Shown: positions 1-7,987, numbered from the stretch's first letter. The stretch: 38,293 bases of DNA from Pseudomonadota bacterium (GCA_030538605.1 JAUNTQ010000023.1:1-38293), one strand, 5' to 3'. The notes: generated from the letters alone by a model not told the origin. A program made the numbers and translations.

Positions 1-1373
1 TTCCACCATTCGCCCAGCGTGGTGTAGCCCGAGCCGAAGATGACCGGCGAGGTGCCCGTGGCGTAGTGCGTGAGGGTCATCATGATGTTGGAAGCAGCGG
101 CCATCATCAGCGCAAAGGGCAGCGCCGGTGCGCCCAGCGCCAGGCCCGCACCGTAGAAGGCGGCGAACATGGCGGTGATGTGCGCCGTGGTGCTGGCGAA
201 CATGTAGTGTGCGTACAGGTACACCAGCATGAGCAGCGCGCTGGCACCCATCCAGCCCAGGCCTAGGTGGCCGATGCCGGTTTCCATGGACTTGGCGAAC
301 CAGGCGATCAGGCCCAGCTTGTTGAGGAAGGTGGCCATCATCACCAGCGCGCCGAACCAGACGATGGTGTCCCAGGCGCTTTTTTCCTTGATCACGTCGT
401 CCCACGTGAGCACGCCCGTGACGAGCAGCAGCGACAGGCCGATGAAGGCCGTGGTGGTGGGGTTCACCGTCCAGGCAGGGCCGAAGACCATGGCCGGAAT
501 GCCTGCCCACAGCAGCAGCAGCACGCCGAAGACGCAGAACATGATGGCTTCGCCGCGCGTGATGGGGCCCATCTCTTTCAGCCGCTCCACCGCGAACTTG
601 GCCGCGTTGGGCGTGCTCTTGATCTCGGGCGGGTACATCCAGTAGATGATGAGCGGCATGATGGCCAGCGCCACCAGCCCCGGCAGCAGCATGGCCAGCG
701 CCCAGGTGCCCCAGGTGAGGTGGATCTGCGCGCCCGTGGTGTCGGCGATCAGCTTCACGACAAGCGGGTTGGGTGCGGTGGCGGTGATGAACATGGCCGA
801 GGTGATGGGATTGGCGTGGTAGTTGGTCAGCGCCAGAAACTTGCCCATGCGCCCTTGCGTGCCTTTTTCCGGGTCGGAGTCGTAGCTGCCCGCGATGGCC
901 CGCATGATGGGGTGGATGATGCCGCCGCCGCGCGCCGTGTTGCTGGGCGTGACGGGCGCGAGGATCAGCTCCGACAGCGCCAGCGAATAGGCGATGCCAA
1001 TCGTCTTCTTGCCCCACACGGCGATGAACAGGTAGCCGATGCGCGCGCCCAGCCCGGTCTTGATGATGCCGCGCGAGATCATGATGGCTACGCCGATCAG
1101 CCAGATGAGCGGGTTGGAGAAGCTCGACAGCGCGTCTGCGATGGCACCGCCGGGGCTGCTGTTGGTCACGCCCGTCAGCGCCACCAGCGCCACCGCAATG
1201 ATCGACAGCGCGCCAATGGGCATGGCCTTGCCGATGATGGCGGCGATGGTGCCCACGAACATCGCCAGCAGGTGCCATGCCTCGGGCGTGACGCCCTCGG
1301 GCACCGGTATGACGAACCAGATGATGAGGCCGATCGCGATGGCGATGGCGGTTGGTATTGGCTTGAAACCCAC
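1..1373 (-). CDS. DASS-family sodium/anion (dicarboxylate/citrate type) symporter, 3' end outside window
   Basis: This is an inner-membrane secondary transporter of the divalent anion:Na+ symporter family, probably for a di- or tricarboxylate. About 457 residues are present and the C-terminus, roughly 20-30 residues by family length, lies before base 1. The protein is almost entirely hydrophobic helices. It carries the family's SNT-type motif (TPSNTARGGG) in the first half and a second clustered motif (TGTSPVIFGSGY) near the visible end. The start is GTG at 1373, giving MGFKPIPTAIAIA, preceded by AAGGAG with an 8-base spacer; no in-frame ATG lies close upstream. It diverges from cydA across 136 bp. 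The exact substrate cannot be read from sequence. Confidence 0.88.
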   Translation of the reverse strand, partial: MGFKPIPTAIAIAIGLIIWFVIPVPEGVTPEAWHLLAMFVGTIAAIIGKAMPIGALSIIAVALVALTGVTNSSPGGAIADALSSFSNPLIWLIGVAIMISRGIIKTGLGARIGYLFIAVWGKKTIGIAYSLALSELILAPVTPSNTARGGGIIHPIMRAIAGSYDSDPEKGTQGRMGKFLALTNYHANPITSAMFITATAPNPLVVKLIADTTGAQIHLTWGTWALAMLLPGLVALAIMPLIIYWMYPPEIKSTPNAAKFAVERLKEMGPITRGEAIMFCVFGVLLLLWAGIPAMVFGPAWTVNPTTTAFIGLSLLLVTGVLTWDDVIKEKSAWDTIVWFGALVMMATFLNKLGLIAWFAKSMETGIGHLGLGWMGASALLMLVYLYAHYMFASTTAHITAMFAAFYGAGLALGAPALPFALMMAAASNIMMTLTHYATGTSPVIFGSGYTTLGEWW

Positions 1374-1453
1374 GCTTGCTACTCCTTGGCTGTGCGCGCG
1401 GCGCGCGCCCGTTGAGACAGGCTTGATCGTCCCAGCGCAAGGGTTTGCGCGTC

Positions 1454-1467
1454 TTGACAAACGTCAA
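1454..1467. promoter_or_regulatory. FNR/Anr-type operator candidate upstream of cydAB
   Basis: TTGAC-aaac-GTCAA is a perfect 14-bp palindrome matching the FNR/Anr/Dnr core TTGA-N6-TCAA. Its centre is about 50 bp before the cydA start and 87 bp before the DASS start. Quinol bd oxidases are commonly controlled by FNR-type regulators under low oxygen, so the position fits. TACACT at 1483-1488 is a weak -10 candidate for cydA. The first six bases (TTGACA) also read as a -35 hexamer, but no good -10 lies 16-18 bp away. Confidence 0.5.
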
Positions 1468-1509
1468 TCCTTGCACGCCCCTTACACTACATCACCCCCG
1501 GAGATGCCC

Positions 1510-2925
1510 ATGGACGCGCTGCTGCTGTCGCGAATCCAGTTCGGATTCGTCATTTCGTTTCACATCATCTTTCCGGCCCTTTCGATCGGGCTGGCAAGCT
1601 GGCTGATGTTTCTGGAGTGGCGCTGGCTGCGCACGCGCGAGCAGGCGTGGATGGACTTGTATACCTTCTGGCTGAAGGTGTTCGCCATTTCGTTCGGCAT
1701 GGGCGTGGTCTCGGGCATCGTGATGAGCTTTCAGTTCGGCACCAACTGGGCCGTGCTGAGCGAGCGGGCGGGCAACATTCTGGGGCCACTGCTCAGTTAC
1801 GAGGTGCTCACCGCCTTCTTTCTCGAAGCCGGTTTCCTGGGCGTGATGCTGTTCGGCCGGGGGCGCGTGCCGCCCAAGGTGCATTTCTTTGCCACCTGCA
1901 TGGTGGCCATCGGCACGCTCATTTCCACCTTCTGGATTCTGGCGGCCATCAGCTGGATGCACACGCCGCAGGGCCACGTGCTGGGGGCCGACGGCGTGTT
2001 CACGCCCGAGAGCTGGCGCGCCATCATCTTCAGTCCCTCGTTCACCTGGCGCCTGCCGCACATGGTGCTGGCGGCTTTCATCACCACCTGCCTGGTCATC
2101 GGCGGCACGGCGGCCTGGCACCTGCGGCGCGGCGTGCAGCCCGCGCTGGCCGCGCGCATGCTCAAGCTGGCCGTGGCCTTTGGCGTCATTGCCGTGCCGT
2201 TGCAGGTGCTGGTGGGCGACCAGCACGGGCTGAACACGCGCGAGTACCAGCCCATCAAGCTGGCCGCGATGGAGGCGCACTGGGAGGCTGGCCCGCCCGG
2301 CGCGGGCGTGCCGCTGATCCTGTTTGCCGTTCCGCGCCAGGCCGAGGCGCGCAACGACTACGAAATCGCCATTCCGCGCCTGGGCAGCCTGATCCTGACG
2401 CACTCGTGGGATGGCGAGATCACCCCGCTCACCGCCGCGCCACCCGAAGACCGCCCGCCCGTGGCACCGGTGTTCTACGCCTTTCGCGTGATGGTCGGGC
2501 TGGGCATGCTGATGCTGGCGCTGGTGTTGCTGTCGGCCTGGGCCTGGTGGCGCGGACGACTGCTGGAGCGGCCCTGGCTGCTGCGCGCCTGGCAGTGGAT
2601 GAGCCCGGCGGGCTTCGTCGCCCTGCTGGCGGGCTGGTACGTGACCGAGATCGGCCGCCAGCCCTGGGTGGTGTATGGCCTCATGCGCACTGCCGATGCG
2701 CTCAGCCCCAACATCACCGCCGGTGCCGTGGCCGCTTCGCTGGCCAGCTACATGACGGTGTACGCCATCATCTTCGGCGCGGGCATCTGGTATCTGCTGC
2801 GCCTGCTGCGCAAGGGCCCCGTGCCTGCCGAGCCGTCGCCCCGGCCCGAGGGCGGGCGCAAGACACCGGCGCGCCCGCTGTCGGTGGCCGATGCCTCGGA
2901 CATTGCCGAAGGAGGTGCGAAATGA
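1510..2925 (+). CDS. cydA: Cytochrome bd-type quinol oxidase subunit I (CydA/CioA)
   Basis: This is the haem-bearing subunit of the bd quinol oxidase, which reduces O2 to water with electrons from quinol in the inner membrane. It has 471 residues. Visible family landmarks are His18 (equivalent of the b595 ligand) in FVISFHIIFP, GDQHG (second haem His), MVGLG (Met ligand region) and GRQPW near the C-terminus. The periplasmic Q loop is short, as in CioA-type, cyanide-tolerant enzymes. The ATG at 1510 is chosen over the one at 1504 because GGAG at 1500-1503 gives a 6-base spacer. The stop overlaps the cydB start (ATGA). The symbol cioA would be equally defensible. Confidence 0.93.
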   Translation: MDALLLSRIQFGFVISFHIIFPALSIGLASWLMFLEWRWLRTREQAWMDLYTFWLKVFAISFGMGVVSGIVMSFQFGTNWAVLSERAGNILGPLLSYEVLTAFFLEAGFLGVMLFGRGRVPPKVHFFATCMVAIGTLISTFWILAAISWMHTPQGHVLGADGVFTPESWRAIIFSPSFTWRLPHMVLAAFITTCLVIGGTAAWHLRRGVQPALAARMLKLAVAFGVIAVPLQVLVGDQHGLNTREYQPIKLAAMEAHWEAGPPGAGVPLILFAVPRQAEARNDYEIAIPRLGSLILTHSWDGEITPLTAAPPEDRPPVAPVFYAFRVMVGLGMLMLALVLLSAWAWWRGRLLERPWLLRAWQWMSPAGFVALLAGWYVTEIGRQPWVVYGLMRTADALSPNITAGAVAASLASYMTVYAIIFGAGIWYLLRLLRKGPVPAEPSPRPEGGRKTPARPLSVADASDIAEGGAK

Positions 2926-3953
2926 GCGCGCATGAATGGCTGCCCGTGGTGTGGTTCGGCGTGATCGGCTTCGGCGTGCTGATGTATGTGCTGCTCGACG
3001 GCTTCGTGCTGGGACTGGGCATATTGGCACCGTTTGCCGAAAACGAGCAGCAACTCGACCACATGATGAACACCGCTGCGCCCATCTGGGACGGCAACGA
3101 AACCTGGCTGGTGCTGGGCGGCGCTGGGCTGCTGGCGGCGTTTCCGCGCGCGTATGCGCTGGTGCTGTCGGCGTTCTACCTGCCGGTGCTGCTGATGGTG
3201 CTGGCGCTCATCTTTCGCGGCGTGGCGTTCGAGTTCCGCTTCAAGGGGCATGGCCTGGCCAAGCGCGCCTGGGGCGTGGCGTTTGCGCTCGGCTCGCTGG
3301 CGGCCGCGTTTGCGCAGGGCGTGATCCTGGGCGCGCTGGTCGAGGGCATGCCTATGCAGGAAGGCAAGTACGTGGGCGGCGCGTTTGGCTGGTTCAGCCC
3401 GTTTGCCATGCTCACGGGCGCGGCGCTGGTGTTCGGCTACGCGCTGCTGGGCGCGGGCTGGCTCATCCTCAAGACCGAGGGGCGCCTGCACCAGATGGCG
3501 CGCACGCTGGCAAGGCCGCTGGTGCTGGCGCTGCTGGTGTTCATTGGTCTGGTCAGCACCTGGCTGCCGTTTCTGGATTCGCGGCTCATGGCGCGCTGGT
3601 TCGAGGGTGGCAACTTCTGGTGGCTGGCGCCGGTGCCGCTGCTCACGCTGGCCGCCGCCGCCATGCTGTGGCGCGACGCGGCCCTGCCCACGGCGGATGA
3701 GAAGCCGCGCGACGCGCGCCCCTTCATGTGGACGCTGGCGCTGTTCGGCCTGTGCTTTGCCGGGCTGGTGCTGGGCATGTGGCCCTACATCGTGCCGCCC
3801 ACGCTCACCATCTGGCAGGCGGCCTCGCCGCCCGAGTCGCAGGGCTTTGTGCTGGTGGGTCTGGTGTTTTTGCTGCCGCTGATTCTGGGCTACACGGCCT
3901 GGTCGTACCACGTGTTTCGCGGCAAGGTGGCGGCGGATGCCGGGTATCACTGA
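2922..3953 (+). CDS. cydB: Cytochrome bd-type quinol oxidase subunit II (CydB/CioB)
   Basis: This is the second integral membrane subunit of the bd oxidase, pairing with CydA. It has 343 residues, close to the family norm. It shows the CydB signature near the N-terminus (VLLDGFVLGLG, then IWDGNETWLVLGG) and about eight hydrophobic segments. Translation is coupled to cydA through an ATGA overlap, with AGGAGG-like bases (GGAGGTG, 2911-2917) before the start. No small cydX-like ORF is evident after it. A repeat begins immediately after the stop codon, and hairpins follow before the convergent queF. Confidence 0.94.
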   Translation: MSAHEWLPVVWFGVIGFGVLMYVLLDGFVLGLGILAPFAENEQQLDHMMNTAAPIWDGNETWLVLGGAGLLAAFPRAYALVLSAFYLPVLLMVLALIFRGVAFEFRFKGHGLAKRAWGVAFALGSLAAAFAQGVILGALVEGMPMQEGKYVGGAFGWFSPFAMLTGAALVFGYALLGAGWLILKTEGRLHQMARTLARPLVLALLVFIGLVSTWLPFLDSRLMARWFEGGNFWWLAPVPLLTLAAAAMLWRDAALPTADEKPRDARPFMWTLALFGLCFAGLVLGMWPYIVPPTLTIWQAASPPESQGFVLVGLVFLLPLILGYTAWSYHVFRGKVAADAGYH

Positions 3954-4055
3954 TCCCCCCTGAGTCGGCCTTCGGCCGCCTTCCCCCCAGGGGGACGTCG
4001 CTGGTCGCCGGGGGAACCCCGGCTCGGGCAGCCTGGGGTGGGCCTGCTGCGCGGC
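3954..4055. repeat. C/G-rich ~100-bp dispersed repeat, copy 1
   Basis: The sequence begins one base after the cydB stop with CCCCCCTGAG and contains CCCCCAGGGGG and CGCCGGGGGAACCCCGG palindromes. A close copy lies at 28334-28440, just after the ompR stop. Both have the same order of blocks, ending in a CCTGCT(G/C)CGCGGCC segment. The 3954-4255 gap holds this repeat, the inverted repeat at 4091-4161 and the hairpin at 4171-4251; no gene is seen in it. Confidence 0.75.
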
Positions 4056-4090
4056 CCTGTGGGGTTTGCGCCCTCTCCGGCTTGCAGACT

Positions 4091-4161
4091 GTAGGGTGGG
4101 TGCTTGCACCCACGTGAACGTCGGGCCTTGTCAACCGCATGGGTGCAAGCACCCACCCTAC
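4091..4161. repeat. Long perfect inverted repeat (22-bp arms)
   Basis: The arms at 4091-4112 (starting GTAGGGTGGGTGCTTGC) and 4140-4161 are perfect reverse complements, separated by 27 bases. Each arm itself contains a smaller palindrome (GGGTGCTTGCACCC). It lies between the convergent cydB and queF. The structure resembles small palindromic or MITE-like repeats; no U-tract follows directly, so it is not called a terminator by itself. Confidence 0.8.
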
Positions 4162-4170
4162 GGATTATTT

Positions 4171-4251
4171 GATAGCTGCTTGCGCAGGTGAATAGACAAA
4201 TTTAAATGAAATTCATTTAAATTTGGCTTTTTACGTACGCAAGAAGCTATC
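4171..4251. repeat. AGCTGCTTGCGCA hairpin family, copy A (likely bidirectional terminator)
   Basis: The outer arms GATAGCTGCTTGCGCA (4171-4186) and its near reverse complement (4235-4251) enclose a perfect inner AT-rich palindrome (13-bp arms, 4198-4210 and 4212-4224). A T-tract (4252-4257) follows on the plus strand and overlaps the queF stop codon. It lies between the convergent genes cydB and queF. Confidence 0.75.
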
Positions 4252-4255
4252 TTTT

Positions 4256-5116
4256 TTATTGTCTGGCGGTGCGCACGTTGGTGGGGGCGTGGCCGGGGTG
4301 GCTGGTGCGCCAGGGGTTGATGTCGAGGCCGCCGCGGCGGGTGTAGCGGGCGTAGACGGTGAGGCGGCTGGGGCGGCAGCGGGCCTGGATGTCGGTGAAC
4401 ATGCGTTCGACGCAGTGTTCGTGAAACTCGTTGTGGCCGCGAAAGCTGACGATGTAGCGCAGCAGGCCGGCCTGGTCGATCTGCGGGCCGGCGTAGCGGA
4501 TCTGCACGCTGCCCCAGTCGGGCTGGCCGGTGACGGGGCAGTTGCTCTTGAGCAGGCGGCTGGTGAGGGTTTCTTCGACGGGCTGCTCGTCAAAGGCGGC
4601 GCTGAGCAGCTCGGGCGCGGGCTGGGTGAAGGGGGGGATGTCGATGTCGAGCCGGTCGAGGCTCAGGCCGTCGAGTTCGTGGATGGGTTCGCGGTCGAAG
4701 GCGTCGGGGGCGAGCAGGCGCACGGCCACCGGCGCGCGCGGGGCGCTGCCGTGCCAGGCGGCGGCGCTCAGGTCGGCTTGCAGGCGCGCTTTGACTTCGG
4801 CGTCGCTGGCGAAGGCGGTGCCGTTGAAGCTGTTGAGGTAGAGCTTGAAGGACTTGCTCTCGATGATGTGCGTGCTTTCGGCGGGCACCATGAAGTGGGC
4901 GATGGCCAGCTGGGGCTTGCCGCGCGCATTCAGCCAGGACAGCTCGAACGCGGTCCAGAGGTCGGTGCCGAGAAAAGGCGGCTGGCCCGCCAGCCCCAAG
5001 GCCGCGCGCTGCGGGGCGCGGGCGATGGGGTAGAGCAGGGTGGGGTCGTAGCGGTCGGCGTAGACGGTGGCTTTGCCGAGGGCGCTGCCGTGCAGGCTGG
5101 GGTGGGGGGCGGTCAT
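4256..5116 (-). CDS. queF: NADPH-dependent 7-cyano-7-deazaguanine reductase (QueF)
   Basis: QueF reduces preQ0 to preQ1 with NADPH in queuosine biosynthesis for tRNA, in the cytoplasm. At 286 residues it is the long, bimodular E. coli-type form. The N-terminal half carries the family block [13 protein letters not shown] (residues 86-98). The C-terminal half carries the catalytic cysteine in [12 protein letters not shown] (Cys193, with Asp200 as proton donor; E. coli uses Cys190 and Asp197). The stop TAA lies in the T-tract of the adjacent hairpin. No strong ribosome-binding site precedes the ATG at 5116. It stands alone, without other queuosine genes nearby. Confidence 0.95.
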   Translation of the reverse strand: MTAPHPSLHGSALGKATVYADRYDPTLLYPIARAPQRAALGLAGQPPFLGTDLWTAFELSWLNARGKPQLAIAHFMVPAESTHIIESKSFKLYLNSFNGTAFASDAEVKARLQADLSAAAWHGSAPRAPVAVRLLAPDAFDREPIHELDGLSLDRLDIDIPPFTQPAPELLSAAFDEQPVEETLTSRLLKSNCPVTGQPDWGSVQIRYAGPQIDQAGLLRYIVSFRGHNEFHEHCVERMFTDIQARCRPSRLTVYARYTRRGGLDINPWRTSHPGHAPTNVRTARQ

Positions 5117-5428
5117 GGGGGCAGGGCGTGGGGCATGGGCGCCAACTTGACGGAGGCGCGGTCAAACATTTTTCCCGTCATTCCCGCGAGGGCGCACAGG
5201 CGCTAACTTGAGGCAAGCGCGGCCGCAAATTCCCCCGTCATTCCCGCGCAGGCGGGAATCCATCGTTGGCTCAGGCACTGAGGCTGGATTCCCGCCTGCG
5301 CGGGAATGACGATGGTGAATGGGGGATGAGTTTCTTTAGTTAGCGCCTATGCGCCTTCGCGGGAATGACGGGGTTGAATGAGACCACATGCTTGTCTGGT
5401 TGGCACCTATGGGGCTTGGCGGGGGTGG
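5117..5428. repeat. Intergenic region made of dRS3-type repeats
   Basis: No gene is seen here. It contains an inverted pair of ATTCCC-N8-GGGAAT units at 5240-5259 and 5288-5307, plus partial units near 5178-5190 and 5349-5370. The motif is that of the Neisseria dRS3 repeat. The pair together forms a larger palindrome bounded by GTCATTCCCGCG and CGCGGGAATGAC. GGCGCTAACTTGAG-like flanks recur near the partial units. Confidence 0.85.
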
Positions 5429-6277
5429 TCAGTGGAACGCTCGCTCGCGCAGCCACTTGGTGGCAATCCACTTCTCGCCTGCGGTGACGGGGTCGCCGCC
5501 GTGCAGCGTCTTGGTGCTGGGGTGGGGGCGCTCGTAGCTGAAGAAGACGGCGTTGCCGCGCTTGGGGGCGACGGCCATGAAGGCGTCGGGGAAGGTGGTG
5601 CCGCCGCCTTTTTCAGGCTCGCTCAGGTACATCACCAGCGTGCCCACGCGCTGGCCGCCGCGCTTCAAGATGGTGGGGGTGCCAGGCTCGGCGGGGTCGA
5701 AGTAGTCGTAATGGGGCTTGTACTCGGTGCCGGGCACGTATTGCAGCACCTGCATGCCTTCGCCGTTTTCCAGCGGCCAGTTGACCAGGCGGGCGATGCG
5801 CGCTTCGATGGTGCGCACGATGTCGTTTTCGCCGCGCTGGAAGAACATGCCCTGGCTGGTGCGGTCGGCGTTCACCTCTTCGCCGCCGGTCTTGGTGGCC
5901 ACGGTGAGCGAGCGGCTCATGCGCGGGCGGGCGGCGGCGATGAGCGCGTCGCATTCTTCATCGGACAGCAGGCCGCCGAACACCACCACGCGCGGCAGCG
6001 CCATGGCGGTGAGCACGGCCACGCGGCGGTCGCCGCCGTCGATGTACAGGGGCGAGTCGTTCAGGTCGGGCCCCGGCACGGGCACGGCGGCGGGCAGGCC
6101 CTGGGCCACGGCTTCGTCGTCGAGGTGGCCGCGCAGCGTGGTTTCCATGGCGTCGATGGCCACGTCTTCGTCCCAGCCGGAGCTTTTCATGGATTGCAGC
6201 ACGGCCTCGGCGCTCTGGCCCGACCGGGCTTGCTCGACGATCCACTGGCGCAGTTCGGGGGTGATTTGCTGGGTCAT
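5429..6277 (-). CDS. Prolyl 4-hydroxylase-like 2OG-Fe(II) dioxygenase
   Basis: This is a predicted soluble Fe(II)/2-oxoglutarate-dependent oxygenase of the P4Hc family, 282 residues from the chosen start. Visible active-site elements are the iron-binding HxD in YKPHYDYFDP, the distal iron His in TKTLHGGDPV, and the 2OG-binding basic residue in GEKWIATKW near the C-terminus. A helical N-terminal part (ITPELRQWIVEQARSGQSA) precedes the catalytic domain. An in-frame ATG at 6334 would add 19 residues, but that ATG is part of a dRS3 repeat (GGGAATGACG), so 6277 is preferred; neither start has a clear ribosome-binding site. The physiological substrate is unknown. Confidence 0.85.
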   Translation of the reverse strand: MTQQITPELRQWIVEQARSGQSAEAVLQSMKSSGWDEDVAIDAMETTLRGHLDDEAVAQGLPAAVPVPGPDLNDSPLYIDGGDRRVAVLTAMALPRVVVFGGLLSDEECDALIAAARPRMSRSLTVATKTGGEEVNADRTSQGMFFQRGENDIVRTIEARIARLVNWPLENGEGMQVLQYVPGTEYKPHYDYFDPAEPGTPTILKRGGQRVGTLVMYLSEPEKGGGTTFPDAFMAVAPKRGNAVFFSYERPHPSTKTLHGGDPVTAGEKWIATKWLRERAFH

Positions 6278-6332
6278 TTGGGGGGCGTTGGGCGTTTGTT
6301 GCTCGGCAAACAAATGATTTGAAACATGCGTC

Positions 6333-6400
6333 ATTCCCGCGCAGGCGGGAATCCAGCGTTAGCGTAGATGCGACGGCTGGATTCCCGCCTGCGCGGGAAT
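6333..6400. repeat. Inverted pair of dRS3-type units
   Basis: ATTCCC-GCGCAGGC-GGGAAT at 6333-6352 and its inverse at 6381-6400 are separated by 28 bases, between the oxygenase gene and yaaA. The left unit supplies the alternative upstream ATG of the oxygenase gene. Confidence 0.85.
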
Positions 6401-6440
6401 GACGGTGCTGGCAAGTGCGTTCAAGTTGATAGGTTTCGAG

Positions 6441-7223
6441 TCAATGGCTGCCAAGGCGGCGGCGGAAGACGAGGCGGTCGGCGGTGGAAGCGGCGGGGGC
6501 GAAGGCATAGCCCTCGCTGTCGAAGTGTTGCAGGCGTTCGGGCGTGGCGGGGCGGTGCTGGGCAGCCCAGCGCGCCATGAGGCCGCGTGCGCGCTTGGCA
6601 GAAAAGCTGATGACCTTGTATTGCCCGGCCTTGTGTTCCTCGAACACGCACTCCACCACGCGGGCCTGGAGCGCCTGGCGGTCAACGGCCTTGAAATACT
6701 CTTGCGAGGCAAGGTTGACCACGGTGGGCGCGCGCGCGCCACGCAGCCGCTGGTTCAGGTCATCGGCGATGCGCGTGCCCCAGAACTGGTACAGGTTGCG
6801 GCCATGCGCGGTGGCCAGGCGCGTGCCCATCTCCAGCCGGTAGGGCTGCATGCGGTCAAGCGGGCGCAGCACGCCGTACAGGCCGCTCAGGATGCAGACG
6901 TGGTCTTGCAGCCAGTCGAGCTGGGTGGGGGTGAGGGTCCTGGCGTCCAGCCCGCCGTAGACGTCGCCGTTGAAGGCCAGGGCGGCCTGCCTGGCGTTTT
7001 GGGCGGTGAACCGGGGGCTGTAGGCGGCATAGCGCGCTACGTTGAGCGTGGCCAGCGGGTCGCTGAGCGACATGAGCGAGGCCACTTCAGCCGGGGTTTT
7101 CTGCCGCAGCACGTCGATCAGCTCGGCGGCCTGGGGCTTGAACCGGGGCTGGGTGTAGGGCACGCCATCGGCCACCGGGGTGTCGTAGTCCAGCGCCTTG
7201 GCGGGAGACAATAAGAAAAGCAT
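6441..7223 (-). CDS. yaaA: Peroxide stress protein YaaA (DUF328/UPF0246)
   Basis: YaaA lowers intracellular free iron and limits DNA damage during H2O2 stress in E. coli. The protein has 260 residues and matches the family along its length: MLFLLSPAKALDYDTP at the N-terminus, QNARQAALAFNGDVY, ILSGLYGVLRPLDRMQPYRLEMG in the middle, NLASQEYFKAV, and KVISFSAKRARGLMARW toward the end. The open frame continues upstream, but family homology begins at the ATG at 7223. That start codon shares three bases with the truC start on the other strand (CATG, 7221-7224). No good ribosome-binding site is visible. Confidence 0.93.
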   Translation of the reverse strand: MLFLLSPAKALDYDTPVADGVPYTQPRFKPQAAELIDVLRQKTPAEVASLMSLSDPLATLNVARYAAYSPRFTAQNARQAALAFNGDVYGGLDARTLTPTQLDWLQDHVCILSGLYGVLRPLDRMQPYRLEMGTRLATAHGRNLYQFWGTRIADDLNQRLRGARAPTVVNLASQEYFKAVDRQALQARVVECVFEEHKAGQYKVISFSAKRARGLMARWAAQHRPATPERLQHFDSEGYAFAPAASTADRLVFRRRLGSH

Positions 7224-7929
7224 GCTGCCGATTTTGTACCAAGACGCGCACCTGGTGGCCATCGACAAGCCGCCCGGCCTGCTGGTGCACCGCACCGGCC
7301 TGGACGCGGGCGAGACGCGCTTTGCCGTGCAGCTGCTGCGCGACCAGCTGGGCCGCCCGGTGTGGCCGCTGCACCGGCTGGACAAGGGCACGAGCGGGGT
7401 GCTGCTGTTTGCCTTGAGCGCGGCGGCGGCGGGCGCGGTGCGGGGCGTGTTCGAGCAGGCGGGCGGGGTGCGCAAGTCGTATCTGGCCGCGGTGCGCGGC
7501 TGGCCGCCGGAGGAGGGGCTGATCGACCACCCGCTCACGCGCCTGCCGGGCGACGTGCGGCCCGGCGCGCAGGCCGTGCAGGCGCTGCCCGCGCGCACGC
7601 GCTACGCCACGCGGGCGCGGCTGGCGCTGCCGCTGGCCTATGGCGACTTCACCCACACGCGCTGCGCGCTGCTGGCGCTGACGCCCGAAACAGGTCGACG
7701 CCACCAGCTGCGCCGCCACTGCAAGCACATGGCGCACCCCATCATTGGCGACGCCACGCACGGCAAGGGGCCGCTGAACCGCGCACTGGCACCGCTGCTG
7801 GGCGTGCAGCGCCTGTGGCTGCATGCCCGGGCGCTGGCGCTGCACCTGCCCTGGCAGGCCGCGCCGCTGCACATCGAGGCGCCGCTGGCCGCGCATTGGG
7901 ATGTGTGGCAGGCGTGGCGGCTGGGGTGA
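7222..7929 (+). CDS. truC: tRNA pseudouridine(65) synthase TruC-like (RluA family)
   Basis: This pseudouridine synthase is predicted to convert U65 of certain tRNAs to pseudouridine. It has 235 residues. The RluA-family catalytic motif is HRLDKGTSGVLL with Asp54, the same number as in E. coli TruC. Other blocks are ILYQDAHLVAIDKPPGLLVHR at the N-terminus and ETGRRHQLRRHCKHMAHPIIGD later. The ATG at 7222 gives the family N-terminus; an in-frame TTG at 7198 is an alternative. The start overlaps the yaaA start on the opposite strand. Confidence 0.9.
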   Translation: MLPILYQDAHLVAIDKPPGLLVHRTGLDAGETRFAVQLLRDQLGRPVWPLHRLDKGTSGVLLFALSAAAAGAVRGVFEQAGGVRKSYLAAVRGWPPEEGLIDHPLTRLPGDVRPGAQAVQALPARTRYATRARLALPLAYGDFTHTRCALLALTPETGRRHQLRRHCKHMAHPIIGDATHGKGPLNRALAPLLGVQRLWLHARALALHLPWQAAPLHIEAPLAAHWDVWQAWRLG

Positions 7930-7987
7930 GGGAAGGCCCGGCTGCCAGCCCTGGCTTTGGGGTGATCTTCAATAGCATTAAAAAAAT

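Noticed and set aside
1454-1488. Sigma-70 promoter with TTGACA as -35 before cydA
   Set aside because: No -10 lies at 16-18 bp; TACACT is 23 bp away. The palindrome is better explained as an operator.
5117-5428. CRISPR array from repeated GTCATTCCCGCG units
   Set aside because: The units are palindromic and inverted, with no regular spacing of 30-40 bp spacers and no cas genes nearby.
6441-7598. Longer YaaA form starting at 7598
   Set aside because: Family homology begins at MLFLLSPAK (7223); the extra N-terminal part is antisense to truC.
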